Below the pieces are notes generated by a model that ran no database searches, was not told the DNA's origin, and worked only from the letters and a program-made list of their open reading frames with translations. From Gammaproteobacteria bacterium (lineage in GTDB: Bacteria > Pseudomonadota > Gammaproteobacteria > Pseudomonadales > Azotimanducaceae), in the NCBI GenBank assembly GCA_026707945.1, contig JAPOVV010000016.1:1-64000 (forward strand): a DNA stretch of 64,000 nt, in the 5' to 3' direction. Below, piece after piece: positions 48,401 through 56,314 of the stretch. The position numbers and the translations under genes are program-made. How positions within the stretch are numbered: position 1 is the stretch's first letter; each line of letters begins with the position of its first letter.

Positions 48401-49434
48401 TCAACATCGCATCAGACGGTGATGCAGAGGGAGAAGAAACTATTGGATTGACGCTCTCAGAACCAACGACCGAAAACTCCGTTGTCGGATCACAGGATAG
48501 CACCGAGGTATCCATTGTGGAAGACGCAGTGCCACCCAGCTTGTCCATTTCCATTTCTCAGGGTGAGAATTCCGGGCAATTTGTATCGGCTGACGGCGGA
48601 AATGTCGTGGCGACGGTAGAGATCCAAGATCCCAACGGAACACATACTGCCGACTGGAGCCAATCCGACAACAATCTAGTGGCACTAGACGGAAGTGATT
48701 CGTTGACCTTTAGCTTTGATCCTACTGGTCTTGTTGCTGGTCCCTATCTCGTTAGCGCTGATGTGAGTGACGATGGGATCGCCGACCAAACATATAAGGT
48801 TGGTAAGCTCATTCACGTATCAGCCGATGCAGCGTCGCCCGATCTCGATGAAGATGGCATCCCCGACGAGTTCGATGAAGTCGCGGCGGAACATGCAATC
48901 GCGCTCGACGCATCTGAAAGCGATCGTGTAGCTGTAGCTGAACGAGGTTCGAAACTCGCTGCAGGAGGAGCTGCGACCTCCAATTCCGTACAAGGTGTGA
49001 AAGTGACAGAGTCAATGATCGTCGAGGGTGGTGAGGATGGCGGCGATGCTCCGCTAAACGCTGAAGACACCGGCTTTGACTATGGATCGGGACTCTACGA
49101 TCTGGAAGTTCAACGGATTCCAGTACCTGGTCAATCCGTTCGAATCGTCATCCCAGTAGGTGCAGAGATTCCGGCCGACGGAATGCTCCGGATTTACACA
49201 GAAGCTGAGTCTTGGATGGATTTCACGACCGACGAGAACAACACGGTAGCTAGTTCTCAAGGTACCGCGACCAGCTGTCCCGAGGTTGGCGCCGAGAGTT
49301 ATTCAAGCGGATTGAATGAAGGTAGTTTCTGTATCCAATTGATGATCGAGGACGGTGGTGCTAACGATGCGGATGGCGAAGCTAACGGTGTTATCGATTT
49401 CCTCGGTGGCGTTGGAGCGCCTGCATCCAATTGA
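42472..49434 (+). CDS. Giant secreted metallophosphoesterase with nested repeat modules
   Basis: A signal peptide leads into about 2,320 residues. Order: two jelly-roll-like modules; a fibronectin-type and purple acid phosphatase-like metallophosphoesterase unit (motifs GDSGQ near 43852, GDN near 43978, GNHE near 44083, HH near 44376, GHSH near 44494); Ca-binding thrombospondin type 3 repeats; a HYR-like domain; half of a second HYR domain, two more modules, the second half; a further HYR domain and TSP3-like stretch; half a Calx-beta domain, two modules, its second half; then a domain resembling choice-of-anchor U. Start 42472 has AGGAAGAG upstream. Likely outer-surface or secreted, releasing phosphate from organic esters; the repeats may bind carbohydrate. 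Function is inferred from motifs. Confidence 0.85.
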   Translation: MNQTFDHKSSLAIALLSVFLLFTASVSNAEHLIEKGSTWLYIDDGSDLGTAWRETDYDDSSWSSGAAQLGFGDGDETTTLTSGHITYYFRQHFTLEDTESIAGLSLEILRDDGAVVYLNGTEVYRTNMPTGTITANTFAAGAIETNEFFIHEFDASALQQGNNVIAVSVHQASLTSSDVSFDFSLESTETEPGANNLVNAGSTWSYLDDGSDQGTAWRESDFDDSTWASGPAELGFGENDEATVLTSGHITYYFRHKFNIDDLDSIVAFGLRLKRDDGAVVYLNGTEVARDNLSGDVTYTTLASNAADDGANFHRFDVAKDSAVLGENVLAVEVHQVSTGSSDLSFDLELAWIAEDTAPEVVRGPYLQMGTPSSMIVRWRTDGFTDTKLSYGLAVDDLTETIENETLTSEHEVLISNLDSDTKYFYEIGNSSMTFAGNDADHYFQTSPPKGSDDPIRIWVIGDSGQCAVDNQGCMDVDAVMEEYLAWTSDNGEAHADIILMLGDNAYNNGTDSEHTRGLFEPLAKVLRNHVLWPSPGNHEFGASDSPTQSGPYYEAFTLPKSAEAGGVASGTEAYYSFDYGNVHFVALDSHDTDRSAPSNPTTNICPDTSGGGAMYSWLCEDLAATTQDWIITYWHHPPYTKGSHDSDAESQLVEMRQRFNPVIEHFGSDLNLTGHSHSYERSVLIDGHYGFSSTYNPDVHAKDSDNGNPTDDNDYQKDEGRNQGLVYSVVGSSSKDQGGLSQHAIMAYWVNIEGSMIVDINDNQLDGTFVDKNGMVHDQFRIIKTFELVPTETDTDGDGIDDDTDNCVSVANEDQLDTDSDGVGDACDDDDDNDGVPDDQDAYPLDASASVDVTPPEISGEDITLEGNAPGGVSLTSALLREHLTVSDDADSAEEIEITADVGEFLSLGEHTVTFTATDSAGNTNSLTITVTVVDTTAPSIEAPDSVTINLFSTDDGVSIGSMFIGENATWRYLDDGSDQGTAWRETDFDDSAWSSGAAELGFGDGDEVTEITSGHITYYFRNEFSVEDAAAIRDLRLRLVRDDGAVVYLNGTEIYRTNMPEGEINSETRATTAIGGAAESAYVVSTFSSEALQDGQNVLAVEIHQNSSTSSDVSFKLELTTAPFETENFVIRAGTAWRYLDDGSDQGTAWREIDFDDSGWSSGLAQLGFGDGDEATTIASGHITYYFRKHFLVANPSSFRSLELSIKRDDGAVVYLNGTEVVRANMPEGEITFETLTFDAGQENEFYDFTVDPSHLVKGDNVMAVEVHQSNINSSDVSFDLELTGVVSQTNTVDPSNSKIQSFINSVTAVDLVDTDVPVTANVPSTFNLGIPRDILFRARDDSGNPAAKRVSLLAKIAPDLTAPDNIEVVSVDGGSMPSDYSVIKAFLEGATASDEDGNELEVTHDAGDSLPLGLTVVTFSATDSIGRTATDTATITIIEPMRFADTDGDGMPDLYEAENQLDPNLDDANEDLDGDGLANIVEYRQGTNPAIDDNPPVVTVPSDMRVPATGWYTPVDVGMATAMDALDGDVAATSDTMTNEFRPGVHTITWSASDAAGNSAQGTQTIEILPLVQVSSQGRVGEGQTYQWTVSLNGDAPSYPVEVPFALSGTASDESDFSVSGMAGSDILIARDSTWRYLDDGSDQGTSWRETNFDDSGWSTGAAELGFGDGGETTTLTSGHTTYYFRHHFSVVDATSVEGLKLSIVRDDGAVVYLNGTEIYRTNMPDGEITSSTFAPSAIGGAAESTYETVELSADQLQSGQNVLAVEVHQNSPTSSDVSFNLGLEIGDAPGANDLVSAGATWRYLDDGSDQGTAWRETAFDDSSWSSGAAELGFGDGDETTVIASGHITYYFRYHFSVDMPESIASLTLSLKRDDGAVVYLNGTEVARDNMEEGDVTYTTLSTGAADDGNNFHDFTVASSHLEEGNNVLAVQVHQVSATSSDLSFDLKLVKVPAAAETPTSVTIASAHEGMLFLNIASDGDAEGEETIGLTLSEPTTENSVVGSQDSTEVSIVEDAVPPSLSISISQGENSGQFVSADGGNVVATVEIQDPNGTHTADWSQSDNNLVALDGSDSLTFSFDPTGLVAGPYLVSADVSDDGIADQTYKVGKLIHVSADAASPDLDEDGIPDEFDEVAAEHAIALDASESDRVAVAERGSKLAAGGAATSNSVQGVKVTESMIVEGGEDGGDAPLNAEDTGFDYGSGLYDLEVQRIPVPGQSVRIVIPVGAEIPADGMLRIYTEAESWMDFTTDENNTVASSQGTATSCPEVGAESYSSGLNEGSFCIQLMIEDGGANDADGEANGVIDFLGGVGAPASN
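42571..43530 (+). repeat. Module pair copy 1 (N-terminal) of the giant phosphoesterase
   Basis: Two tandem modules of about 150-160 residues each, with consensus W-x-Y-L-D-D-G-S-D, [27 protein letters not shown] and V-H-Q-x-S. The two units start with their first Trp codon about 500 bases apart. This copy directly follows the signal peptide. Confidence 0.9.
45367..46332 (+). repeat. Module pair copy 2, inserted in a HYR-like domain
   Basis: Same tandem arrangement and spacing (about 500 bases between units) as the N-terminal pair. The sequence before it ([11 protein letters not shown]) and after it ([12 protein letters not shown], then F-N-L-G, then D-S-G-N) are the two halves of one HYR-type domain. 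Confidence 0.85.
47368..48330 (+). repeat. Module pair copy 3, inserted in a Calx-beta-like domain
   Basis: Again two units about 500 bases apart. The sequence before it ([15 protein letters not shown]) and after it (V-T-I-A-S-A, then [11 protein letters not shown]) are the first and second halves of a Calx-beta-type repeat. Confidence 0.85.
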
Positions 49435-49474
49435 TCGGTTGATGTCGTCCCCTCCCTAAGGGAGGGAGATGCCT

Positions 49475-49515
49475 ACCGAGCTCAGGCGTGGCATTGCGCC
49501 ACGCCTGAGCTCGGT
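49475..49515. terminator. Perfect 18-bp inverted repeat after the giant gene
   Basis: An 18-base stem with a 5-base loop (ATTGC) starts 40 bases after the stop codon, preceded by a second short palindrome (CCTCCCT-A-AGGGAGG, 49451-49465). The stem is very stable and probably ends or protects the long transcript. The usual run of T residues is missing, so it is an atypical terminator or a REP-like element. Confidence 0.6.
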
Positions 49516-49942
49516 CATCTTGAATTTGAGGTACGCTCAAAAGACTATATCAGGTCCCGCTTGCAGCTCTTCTATAAACCAACGATAGGTTAGACCTCGA
49601 CGTTGCCGATCACTACGCCCTATTTCGTCGCGACGCATGGACTAGTGCTACCGTGTCTTGATTGAAAGCACCATCAGATGACTTTTCGCGAGCACCTTCT
49701 CGAAGGCGGTCGGCAGCATTTTCACCTCGTGTTCAATCTAGTGATTAACGCGTAGACAAATGTGAAAACCACAACAGCATCTCAGCACCACCGCGCACAC
49801 CGGTTGCTGCTTTAGTAACGCCACTATGTTTTGAGATACTTTGTAGGGAGCGAGTCCACACCTTCTTGACTCAACTATCAAACGGGAGCCATCCTCGCCA
49901 TGTGAGACTTACGTAGACTGCGTTTTGGTGACCGTAATTCCC
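49516..49942. other. Gap of about 430 bases with nothing identified
   Basis: No protein-like frame longer than about 25 codons and no RNA gene was recognised. The stretch separates the giant phosphoesterase from the Fic gene, which points toward it. Confidence 0.5.
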
Positions 49943-51106
49943 TTAGTCTTCTGCAAAAAGATTGACGTAGTCACGGTATTCAAAGATTCGGTTACGTTTT
50001 TGCCCCGTGATCTCCCGCACTACACCTTCTCGTTCCAACCGCGCCAACAGTTTGTTAGCTGGTGCGTACGTGGTTTGAATAACCGACTGTGCCTGCAAGA
50101 CATTAATAAGAGGAAACGAGAATAGGCTCTGCAGTAACCGATGTGCATTTGCCGTCGCATGACCAAATGATCTGTTTATCACGTCCTGGTGTTTTTCGCG
50201 CAAATCGAGGATTTTTCCAGCCGTCCTACTCGCCTGCTCACTTACATCCAGAACGCCCGATAGAAAGAACCTTATCCATCTCTCCCACGTACCGTTATCT
50301 CTAACCGACTGCAGTTCGTCGTAGTACTGTTGACGGTATTTTTTGAAGAACAGGGACAGATACAGTACGGGTTCTTGCAACACATTTCGCTCGCAAAAAA
50401 GAAACGTGATTAGAAGCCGCCCAAGTCTCCCGTTGCCGTCTAGAAAAGGGCGGATCGTCTCGAATTGGCAGTGCGCGAGTGCAATTTTGATGAGAAGCGG
50501 AAGATCTGACTCCGAGTGGACAAACTTCTCCCATTCAGACATTTCCAATCCAACTTGATACGGCGGTGGGGGAACGAATCGTGCGTCCTGTAGTGTACAG
50601 CCCGCCGCGCCAATCCAGTTCTGACTCGTACGGAACTCACCTGGCGAGAGTAAGGAGCCGCGCGTTCCTCTAAGTAACTGTTCGTGCAGTTCGCGAATCA
50701 ATCGAACTGACACTGGGATTTCGAGAAGCCGTTTTAAACCATGGTTCATTGCAGCCACGTAACTCACGATCTCGGCAACGTCGTCAGGGCGATTTCGGTC
50801 GTGAATATTCGCTTCTGCTGCAAGCAGGTCTTGCAAAGAACTTTCAGTCCCTTCGATTTGACTTGACAATACTGCTTCCTTCCGCACATACATTGCAACA
50901 AACAAATCCGTACTCGGGAGAGTCTGAACTGAGCCATCAAGGCGTCCTAGCGCTCGATCCGCTCTCGACAATAGAGATGGAATGTCACCGGATAATTCGA
51001 GCGGTGGTGTCGGAGGTAATGGAGCGGGAAAGAAAGCTCGATATCCCGAGGGTTGTGCGATGTAGCGTCCCGCTCTATGAGACTGATTGGCATATTTTTC
51101 GACCAT
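49943..51106 (-). CDS. Fic-family protein with Arg replacing the catalytic His
   Basis: The 387-residue protein has the Fic_N and Fic domains and a C-terminal winged-helix-like tail (about 320-387), the layout of class II Fic adenylyltransferases. The inhibitory motif S-S-Q-I-E-G is present at 81-86. The Fic motif, normally H-P-F-x-D-G-N-G-R, reads R-P-F-L-D-G-N-G-R here, with Arg219 encoded by CGC (50450-50452), one base from the His codon CAC. The rest of the motif is intact. Loss of this His abolishes AMP transfer in studied Fic enzymes, so this protein is probably inactive as an AMPylator, or it is a regulator. A sequencing error remains possible. It stands alone. Confidence 0.85.
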   Translation of the reverse strand: MVEKYANQSHRAGRYIAQPSGYRAFFPAPLPPTPPLELSGDIPSLLSRADRALGRLDGSVQTLPSTDLFVAMYVRKEAVLSSQIEGTESSLQDLLAAEANIHDRNRPDDVAEIVSYVAAMNHGLKRLLEIPVSVRLIRELHEQLLRGTRGSLLSPGEFRTSQNWIGAAGCTLQDARFVPPPPYQVGLEMSEWEKFVHSESDLPLLIKIALAHCQFETIRPFLDGNGRLGRLLITFLFCERNVLQEPVLYLSLFFKKYRQQYYDELQSVRDNGTWERWIRFFLSGVLDVSEQASRTAGKILDLREKHQDVINRSFGHATANAHRLLQSLFSFPLINVLQAQSVIQTTYAPANKLLARLEREGVVREITGQKRNRIFEYRDYVNLFAED

Positions 51107-51717
51107 GGTCTAGTTAGGAACCTTCTGTATCATTTTGGCATCGCCAGATCGCAATACACGTATGAGAGCTTGCGTCTAATACAGTAATTTCCCACACTGT
51201 ATATTAGAGCTTACAGCTAATAATATCATTTTATCTCAATCTAATGATATTTTTACACTAATAAGGGATGCACGAATCAGTTATGTTATAGCTAAGTTCT
51301 ACTAAAGCGTAGAAATTCGATTCATATGAGAGCTAACTAACATTTGTGTGCTAGTCTCTTATCCATGTACGAAGCCCTCTCTAATAGCATGAGATCTGAG
51401 CTTCTGAAAGTGCGTATGCGACCAACTAATCGTGCTTAATTAGCGAATTTCACATTCAGCATCATTTCACCTAATAGTGATGTTCTTACTAAGTCCGCTC
51501 GATAACACTGATGCTTCTTACGTATACCGCTTAATCTGCTCATCGTAATGATCTCAATCACGCCCGGCCTCGCGCGCCATTCCGATACCTCCGGCAAGTA
51601 ACTACGTCTTGAATGCAGGATAGAAGGACAGATCGTTCAAAATACTTTGCGTAAAACGACTAATTCATATGGATTGGCGGCCAACGTAAGAAACGCAATA
51701 GAACGTATGACCTAATC
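51107..51717. other. AT-rich gap with nothing identified
   Basis: About 610 bases between the Fic gene start and the msrB terminator. Only short frames occur and none looks like protein. The AT-rich part at 51170-51300 is a likely location of the Fic promoter. No tRNA, repeat array or attachment site was recognised. Confidence 0.5.
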
Positions 51718-51741
51718 AAAACCGACGATCTCGTTCGTCGG
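51718..51741 (-). terminator. Rho-independent terminator of msrB
   Basis: Read on the minus strand, a 7-base stem CCGACGA and TCGTCGG with a 6-base loop is followed directly by TTTT, 20 bases beyond the msrB stop codon. This is the clearest intrinsic terminator in the window. Confidence 0.75.
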
Positions 51742-51760
51742 CTATCACTCACGATGGTTT

Positions 51761-52171
51761 CTATTCTTTCTCCTGCAGCTTCAGCGACGCTGAGTTGATA
51801 CACCAGCGTTGACCCGTTGGCATCGGTCCATCGGGGAACACATGGCCGAGATGAGCGTCACAGTTGGAACACATTGCTTCTGTCCGAATCATGAAATGAC
51901 TGCGGTCGACTTTGGTTTCTACATTCTCGTAGTCGACCGGCTCGTAAAAACTAGGCCAGCCAGATCCAGAGTCATATTTCGTGTCTGACGAAAACAATGG
52001 TTCGCCGCAGCAACGACAGACATAGGTGCCGTTTGTCTTCGTGTTCGTGTATTCGCCTGTAAAAGGCGCCTCTGTTGCTGCTTCTCGCGTGATTTGATAC
52101 TCGTAGTCTGATAACTCTTCACGCCACTCTTCTTCAGTTTTCTTAATTTTCGGCTTCTTGGTATCTTGCAT
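51761..52171 (-). CDS. msrB: Peptide methionine (R)-S-oxide reductase MsrB
   Basis: MsrB repairs the R-epimer of methionine sulfoxide in oxidised proteins. The 136-residue enzyme has the zinc-binding cysteines at 52 and 55 and at 101 and 104, the G-W-P-S-F motif at 71-75, and the catalytic Cys124 in R-W-C-I-N-S-A-S-L. There is no signal peptide, so it works in the cytoplasm. The length is typical. It is divergent from the aminotransferase gene, with 60 bases between, and is followed by a good terminator. Confidence 0.96.
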   Translation of the reverse strand: MQDTKKPKIKKTEEEWREELSDYEYQITREAATEAPFTGEYTNTKTNGTYVCRCCGEPLFSSDTKYDSGSGWPSFYEPVDYENVETKVDRSHFMIRTEAMCSNCDAHLGHVFPDGPMPTGQRWCINSASLKLQEKE

Positions 52172-52231
52172 TGATAAAATTTTCCGCGCGCAAAGTAGTC
52201 AAATTTTACGAAGGTACACAATGGCTGACAG

Positions 52232-53503
52232 GTGGTGAAACCAAACCCTAGACCGGAATTGGTCTTATCAAAAGACCCTGTACGCCATTACAGTAAGTCC
52301 ACCAAATTAGCCGACGTCTGCTACGACATTCGCGGTCCAGTCATGGACGAAGCGAAGCGCATCGAAGACGCTGGCACGACCATACTCAAGCTAAATATCG
52401 GCAATCCAGCGCCGTTTGGCTTCCTAACGCCGGAAGGTGTCGCACGGGCTGTCGCACAAAATCTAGGTGCATCGCAAGGTTATGCAGATGCCAAGGGAAT
52501 CACTTCCGCACGCGAGGCCATTGAGCGAGAAGCAGCTCGTATCGGTATCCCAGATGTTGGCATTGAGGACATTTATCTCGGAAACGGTGTCAGCGAACTC
52601 ATCGTTATGTCGATGCAGGGTCTGCTCAACACCGGTGACGAGGTACTGGTGCCTTCGCCGGATTACCCGCTCTGGTCCGCTGCTATCAGACTAGCTGGCG
52701 GTGTCCCTGTTCATTACAGATGCGACGAAGACGCGGATTGGCAACCTGATATGGCGGACATCCGCAACAAGACAACCAATCGTAGCGTCGCCATCGTGGT
52801 GATCAATCCAAACAATCCGACTGGTGCGGTGTATACGCGTCCACTTCTTGAAAGTATGTTAGGATGGGCTCGTCAGCACGGTCTGATTGTCCTAGCCGAT
52901 GAGATTTACTCAAAGATCACATATGAAGACGCCGAGTACATCCCGTGTGGTTCGATCGACGAGGATGTCCTCGTACTCACGTTCGACGGGCTTTCGAAGA
53001 CATATCGCGCGGCAGGTTTCCGAACGGGATGGATGATCATTTCAGGTCCAAAACACTTAGCGCGCGATTACATCGAAGGACTAAATGTCCTGGCAGCGAT
53101 GCGCCTTTGCGCAAATGTACCTTCGCAGCATGGCGTTGAATCGGCATTGAGTGGCTATCAATCCATACAAGCATTGACCCAACCAGGCGGTGACCTTTTT
53201 GAGCAACGCAATCGTGCTTGGGAGGGGCTAACTGCCATCGACGGTGTAAGTTGCGTAAAGCCGAAAGGCGCGCTTTATCTGTTCCCTAAGATCGATGTTA
53301 CGAAATTTAGAGTTTTGGACGACGAACAGTTTGTCTTCGACCTGCTCCATGACCGTCACATTTTGATCGTTCAGGGAACCGCGTTTAACTATCCGGAACC
53401 CGACCACTTTAGAGTGGTATTCCTACCACCGCGCGACGAACTTGCTTACGCGATTTCAGAGATTGGCGAATTTCTGACGACGTATCAACAGCATCCGCGA
53501 TGA
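52232..53503 (+). CDS. PLP aminotransferase, AlaA/AlaT alanine transaminase type
   Basis: The 423-residue class I aminotransferase most resembles glutamate-pyruvate transaminases such as AlaA. Features are G-N-P-A-P-F-G near residue 57, Y-A-D-A-K-G near 84, the P-N-N-P-T-G-A-V-Y block at 193-201, the cofactor lysine Lys256 in G-L-S-K-T-Y-R-A-A-G, and Arg residues near the end for the carboxylate. The start is GTG at 52232. A glyoxalase-fold gene overlaps its end by four bases, suggesting one transcript. Confidence 0.9.
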   Translation: MVKPNPRPELVLSKDPVRHYSKSTKLADVCYDIRGPVMDEAKRIEDAGTTILKLNIGNPAPFGFLTPEGVARAVAQNLGASQGYADAKGITSAREAIEREAARIGIPDVGIEDIYLGNGVSELIVMSMQGLLNTGDEVLVPSPDYPLWSAAIRLAGGVPVHYRCDEDADWQPDMADIRNKTTNRSVAIVVINPNNPTGAVYTRPLLESMLGWARQHGLIVLADEIYSKITYEDAEYIPCGSIDEDVLVLTFDGLSKTYRAAGFRTGWMIISGPKHLARDYIEGLNVLAAMRLCANVPSQHGVESALSGYQSIQALTQPGGDLFEQRNRAWEGLTAIDGVSCVKPKGALYLFPKIDVTKFRVLDDEQFVFDLLHDRHILIVQGTAFNYPEPDHFRVVFLPPRDELAYAISEIGEFLTTYQQHPR

Positions 53504-53856
53504 AAGCAAGCGAACCGATGGTGATCCACTATGTTCACGATATGGATCGTGCTACGCATTTCTACAGCAACGTGTTTGATGCGCCAGTTCTATTTTCCTC
53601 TCCTGGGTGGACAGAGCTAGATTTCGGAGATATCAAACTTGCACTCCATATTCTTGGCCACGAGATGGGTGAAAACCCTATCCCCCACGCGGGAATCAAC
53701 TTCATGGTTGACGATATTGAGGAGATGCAAGCGAGAATCGAGTCATACGGCGGTGAACTTTGGGAGCTGCGCGAACCAGATGACTTCGTTCCCGTACGCG
53801 TCGCATCGGTGCGAGATTGTGAAGGAAATGGTTTCGAATTGCGCCAGACACCATAA
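53500..53856 (+). CDS. VOC-superfamily (glyoxalase-fold) protein
   Basis: The 118-residue protein shows the vicinal oxygen chelate layout: H-Y-V-H-D-M-D-R-A at the start, F-Y-S-N-V-F-D-A-P-V, then a second beta-alpha half ending in R-D-C-E-G-N-G-F-E. These end motifs are typical of small glyoxalase/bleomycin-resistance relatives. Metal ligands could be His9 or His52 and the final Glu. No specific activity can be assigned. The overlap (ATGA) with the aminotransferase upstream suggests translational coupling. Confidence 0.85.
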   Translation: MKASEPMVIHYVHDMDRATHFYSNVFDAPVLFSSPGWTELDFGDIKLALHILGHEMGENPIPHAGINFMVDDIEEMQARIESYGGELWELREPDDFVPVRVASVRDCEGNGFELRQTP

Positions 53857-54094
53857 ATCAAGAGCTACTTGTAACCCACCCTCCCTTCTCGGGTCGTTGA
53901 AGAACGTTCATTAGAGCCTACCTATAGCGAAAGAGTACATGACCTAGGAAAGAGCATTCGAAGCTCTATGAAAATGGTGAATTTGCATTGTTCGATCCTC
54001 CCCTAAATTCCATGGTTTCGGAGATTCGTTCCGCGTTGACAACTATCACATCGCAGAATACCAGTTTAGACAACCGTGATTTCGTAACAGAAAG

Positions 54095-54274
54095 TTGAAC
54101 GAGTTCCTTTCGTACCTTACATTGATTGTTACAGTCATCGCCTGCGGGACGGCTTGGTTTTGGCTATCAAATGATGAGCGTACTTCAAGGAAGCTTCTTG
54201 GAAAGGTAAGTTTCGGTTTGTTGTGTCTCGCGGTGGTATTGAAAACCGCCGAACTTTTACTACCAAGTATTTGA
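54095..54274 (+). CDS. Candidate small membrane protein (59 residues)
   Basis: In a 550-base gap, a plus-strand frame from TTG at 54095 to a TGA at 54272 encodes two hydrophobic segments (about 5-24 and 38-57) joined by a polar, basic loop (S-N-D-E-R-T-S-R-K). That is a typical two-helix small membrane protein. No good ribosome site is seen before the TTG, and no other start is in frame after the upstream stop. It may be real, the remains of a longer gene, or chance. The remaining gap on both sides shows nothing else. Confidence 0.35.
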   Translation: MNEFLSYLTLIVTVIACGTAWFWLSNDERTSRKLLGKVSFGLLCLAVVLKTAELLLPSI

Positions 54275-54405
54275 GCTGGGAAATGCAGCTCGTTAGATAA
54301 AGATTGAGCGCCTCGAAACACTAGTTTCTGATACGACTTCAGTCGACAAAGTTACGCGTAGATTCCGCGACAATATTTCGGCGCCTCTGCATTGACCGGA
54401 GAACA

Positions 54406-55110
54406 CTATTGATCGACGATAGGGTCAATCCAAGCTACCTTCCCATTTTGCCAAATCGCAATTTTGTCGTCTTGTTCAGCCGCTCTCCGATGAGCGGACT
54501 TTTTCGCCCTTTGCAACGCAGCCCAAGCTCCTTCAATGTTCCTCTCGCGAATCGCCTTGTTTTTTCGACTGCTACTCTCGAAATCTAAACCCCGTTCTTT
54601 AATTGCGAAGACTATCGGGTCCACTCCTGATATGTCGTAAATAGACCACTCATTCACCAAATCTCGAAGACTGTCGTTGAACTCGCGCCATCCCCTCTCA
54701 TACCGTCTTCTTATGACGTTGTCTGGAACATCGTGACCACCCGCTCGTACTCGTCCCGCAACACGACGTATCGCCAATGACGAAGAGATCAAGCTAAGAA
54801 AGTGGATTTCGACACGGTAACCGGAGGTCTGCCAGAATGAGATCCAACGTCGATAGAGACGACCACTCATCGTAGTCTCGATTGCAAAACTCTCTCGTTT
54901 CTCCGTCAATTCGTCAATCATCTCAAGCATTAAGCGACCAGCTCGGAATTGAGCCACGGCAGGCTCGAATGGACTCAAGCCTGCTGCGATGAGATCCGCG
55001 TTAACGAACCTGGTGCAGTCGGCTTCGTTAGGTAGGTACTCAGTCGCAAACGTCGTCTTACCAGCACCGTTAGGACCCGCGATGATGAGGACTCTAGGCT
55101 TTTCTGCCAT
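54406..55110 (-). CDS. Zeta-toxin-like P-loop kinase
   Basis: The 234-residue protein (start chosen at 55110, where the conserved part begins; frames upstream to 55176 look untypical) has a P-loop G-P-N-G-A-G-K-T-T at 12-20, then F-V-N-A-D-L-I-A near 41 and E-T-T-M-S-G near 81, as in zeta toxin-like kinases that phosphorylate UDP-N-acetylglucosamine or related sugars. An Arg-rich lid region follows. No epsilon-type antitoxin is visible beside it, and many chromosomal relatives stand alone, so toxicity should not be assumed. Confidence 0.75.
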   Translation of the reverse strand: MAEKPRVLIIAGPNGAGKTTFATEYLPNEADCTRFVNADLIAAGLSPFEPAVAQFRAGRLMLEMIDELTEKRESFAIETTMSGRLYRRWISFWQTSGYRVEIHFLSLISSSLAIRRVAGRVRAGGHDVPDNVIRRRYERGWREFNDSLRDLVNEWSIYDISGVDPIVFAIKERGLDFESSSRKNKAIRERNIEGAWAALQRAKKSAHRRAAEQDDKIAIWQNGKVAWIDPIVDQ

Positions 55111-55437
55111 GGGCTTGATTGACTGTCGTTGGTGCCATAGTCGTGCTATTCGAAGCTTATGCACGAATAACATCATCCAGTGAATCGATTTTTATTCGTC
55201 TAACTAAACTCTTGTGTCCTCGATTCTCGCTACTCCACTCTATCGAACAATCCTCTTAGGCATTTGATGTTGTTGATCTAGACGGCTAATCAACGTATTT
55301 GTAACAAAGGCTCGTGACGCTAGCGGTAAACTCGAACAGCATTCGATCCAATCCAAAGACGCTTTCATACTTGTATGAGCTCAAGTGCGCTACACGCCGA
55401 ATACCATACGCTATTCGATAAACACTGGTTGCTCGTC

Positions 55438-56304
55438 ATGAACCCATTCCTCGAAAAACGCGAACTAGGTAATACAGGACTCACGACAAGCCGCTTGGGT
55501 ATCGGGTCTACGTTCAACGCTCCGGCTTCAGCAATCGAAGCAGCAGTGGAATGGGGTGTGAACTACCTTTATTGGGGAACCGTCCGACAGCCTGATTTTG
55601 CTCAAGCGATGCGTAACTTAGAGAAGAAAAATCGTGACGAGCTCATCTTTACGATCCAATCCTATTCCAAAGATGCCTCGACTGTGGCAGGTGAAGTCGA
55701 AGAAGCGTTAAAGAGCTGTGGTGTCGGTCGATTCGATTTTCTTCTACTCGGATCGCGCGACGAGAAACCCGGTGACGAATTCATCGAAGTATTCGAAAAC
55801 CTCAAGGAACGCGACATCGTACGTCATCTTTCAATCAGTAGTCACAATCGACCGTTTCTGCCAGAATTACTTGACGACTACGCGAACGGATCCTGCCCCT
55901 ACGAGTTACTGATGTTCCGATATAACGCGGTCCATCGAGGCGCCGAACGCGATATATTCCCTCACGTCGACGGACGACCGAAGCCATTCATGGCGACCTA
56001 CACATCGACTCGTTGGGGTCATTTACTAGACCCGACAAAGATGCCCAACGGCGAATCACCTGTGAGCGCTCGAGATTGTTATCGATATTCCCTTTCGCCC
56101 GAAGCTGTCGACATGGTCATATGCGGACCAGGCAGCGCGGCTCAAATGGAAGAGGCAATTTCCGCGTTGGAAAAGGGACCATTGGTTGAGGACGAACGAG
56201 CACGCATTGAGCGTATCGGCGAACACCTTTATCAGCAATATGCACCCGCGTATCCCGACAAAGGAGACGCTGAAGATGTTGCAGCAGGTGTGGCCGCTCA
56301 CTAG
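55438..56304 (+). CDS. Aldo-keto reductase-fold protein lacking the catalytic tetrad
   Basis: From the ATG at 55438 (an in-frame ATG at 55375 would add an unusual leader) the 288 residues start with R-E-L-G-N-T-G-L-T-T-S-R-L-G-I-G, the normal first strand of aldo-keto reductases, and keep the G-V-N-Y strand and a nucleotide-binding end (I-C-G-P-G-S-A-A). The catalytic residues are lost. The Asp position is Tyr45, the Y-G pair is absent, the Lys position is Gln74 (F-T-I-Q), and the His position is Gly105 (F-L-L-L-G-S). It is intact and full-length, so it may be a binding protein or use another chemistry. Confidence 0.8.
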   Translation: MNPFLEKRELGNTGLTTSRLGIGSTFNAPASAIEAAVEWGVNYLYWGTVRQPDFAQAMRNLEKKNRDELIFTIQSYSKDASTVAGEVEEALKSCGVGRFDFLLLGSRDEKPGDEFIEVFENLKERDIVRHLSISSHNRPFLPELLDDYANGSCPYELLMFRYNAVHRGAERDIFPHVDGRPKPFMATYTSTRWGHLLDPTKMPNGESPVSARDCYRYSLSPEAVDMVICGPGSAAQMEEAISALEKGPLVEDERARIERIGEHLYQQYAPAYPDKGDAEDVAAGVAAH

Positions 56305-56314
56305 AAGAACGCTC

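Noticed and set aside
54046-54321. 91-residue minus-strand frame
   Set aside because: Composition is not protein-like; the overlapping plus-strand two-helix frame is more convincing.
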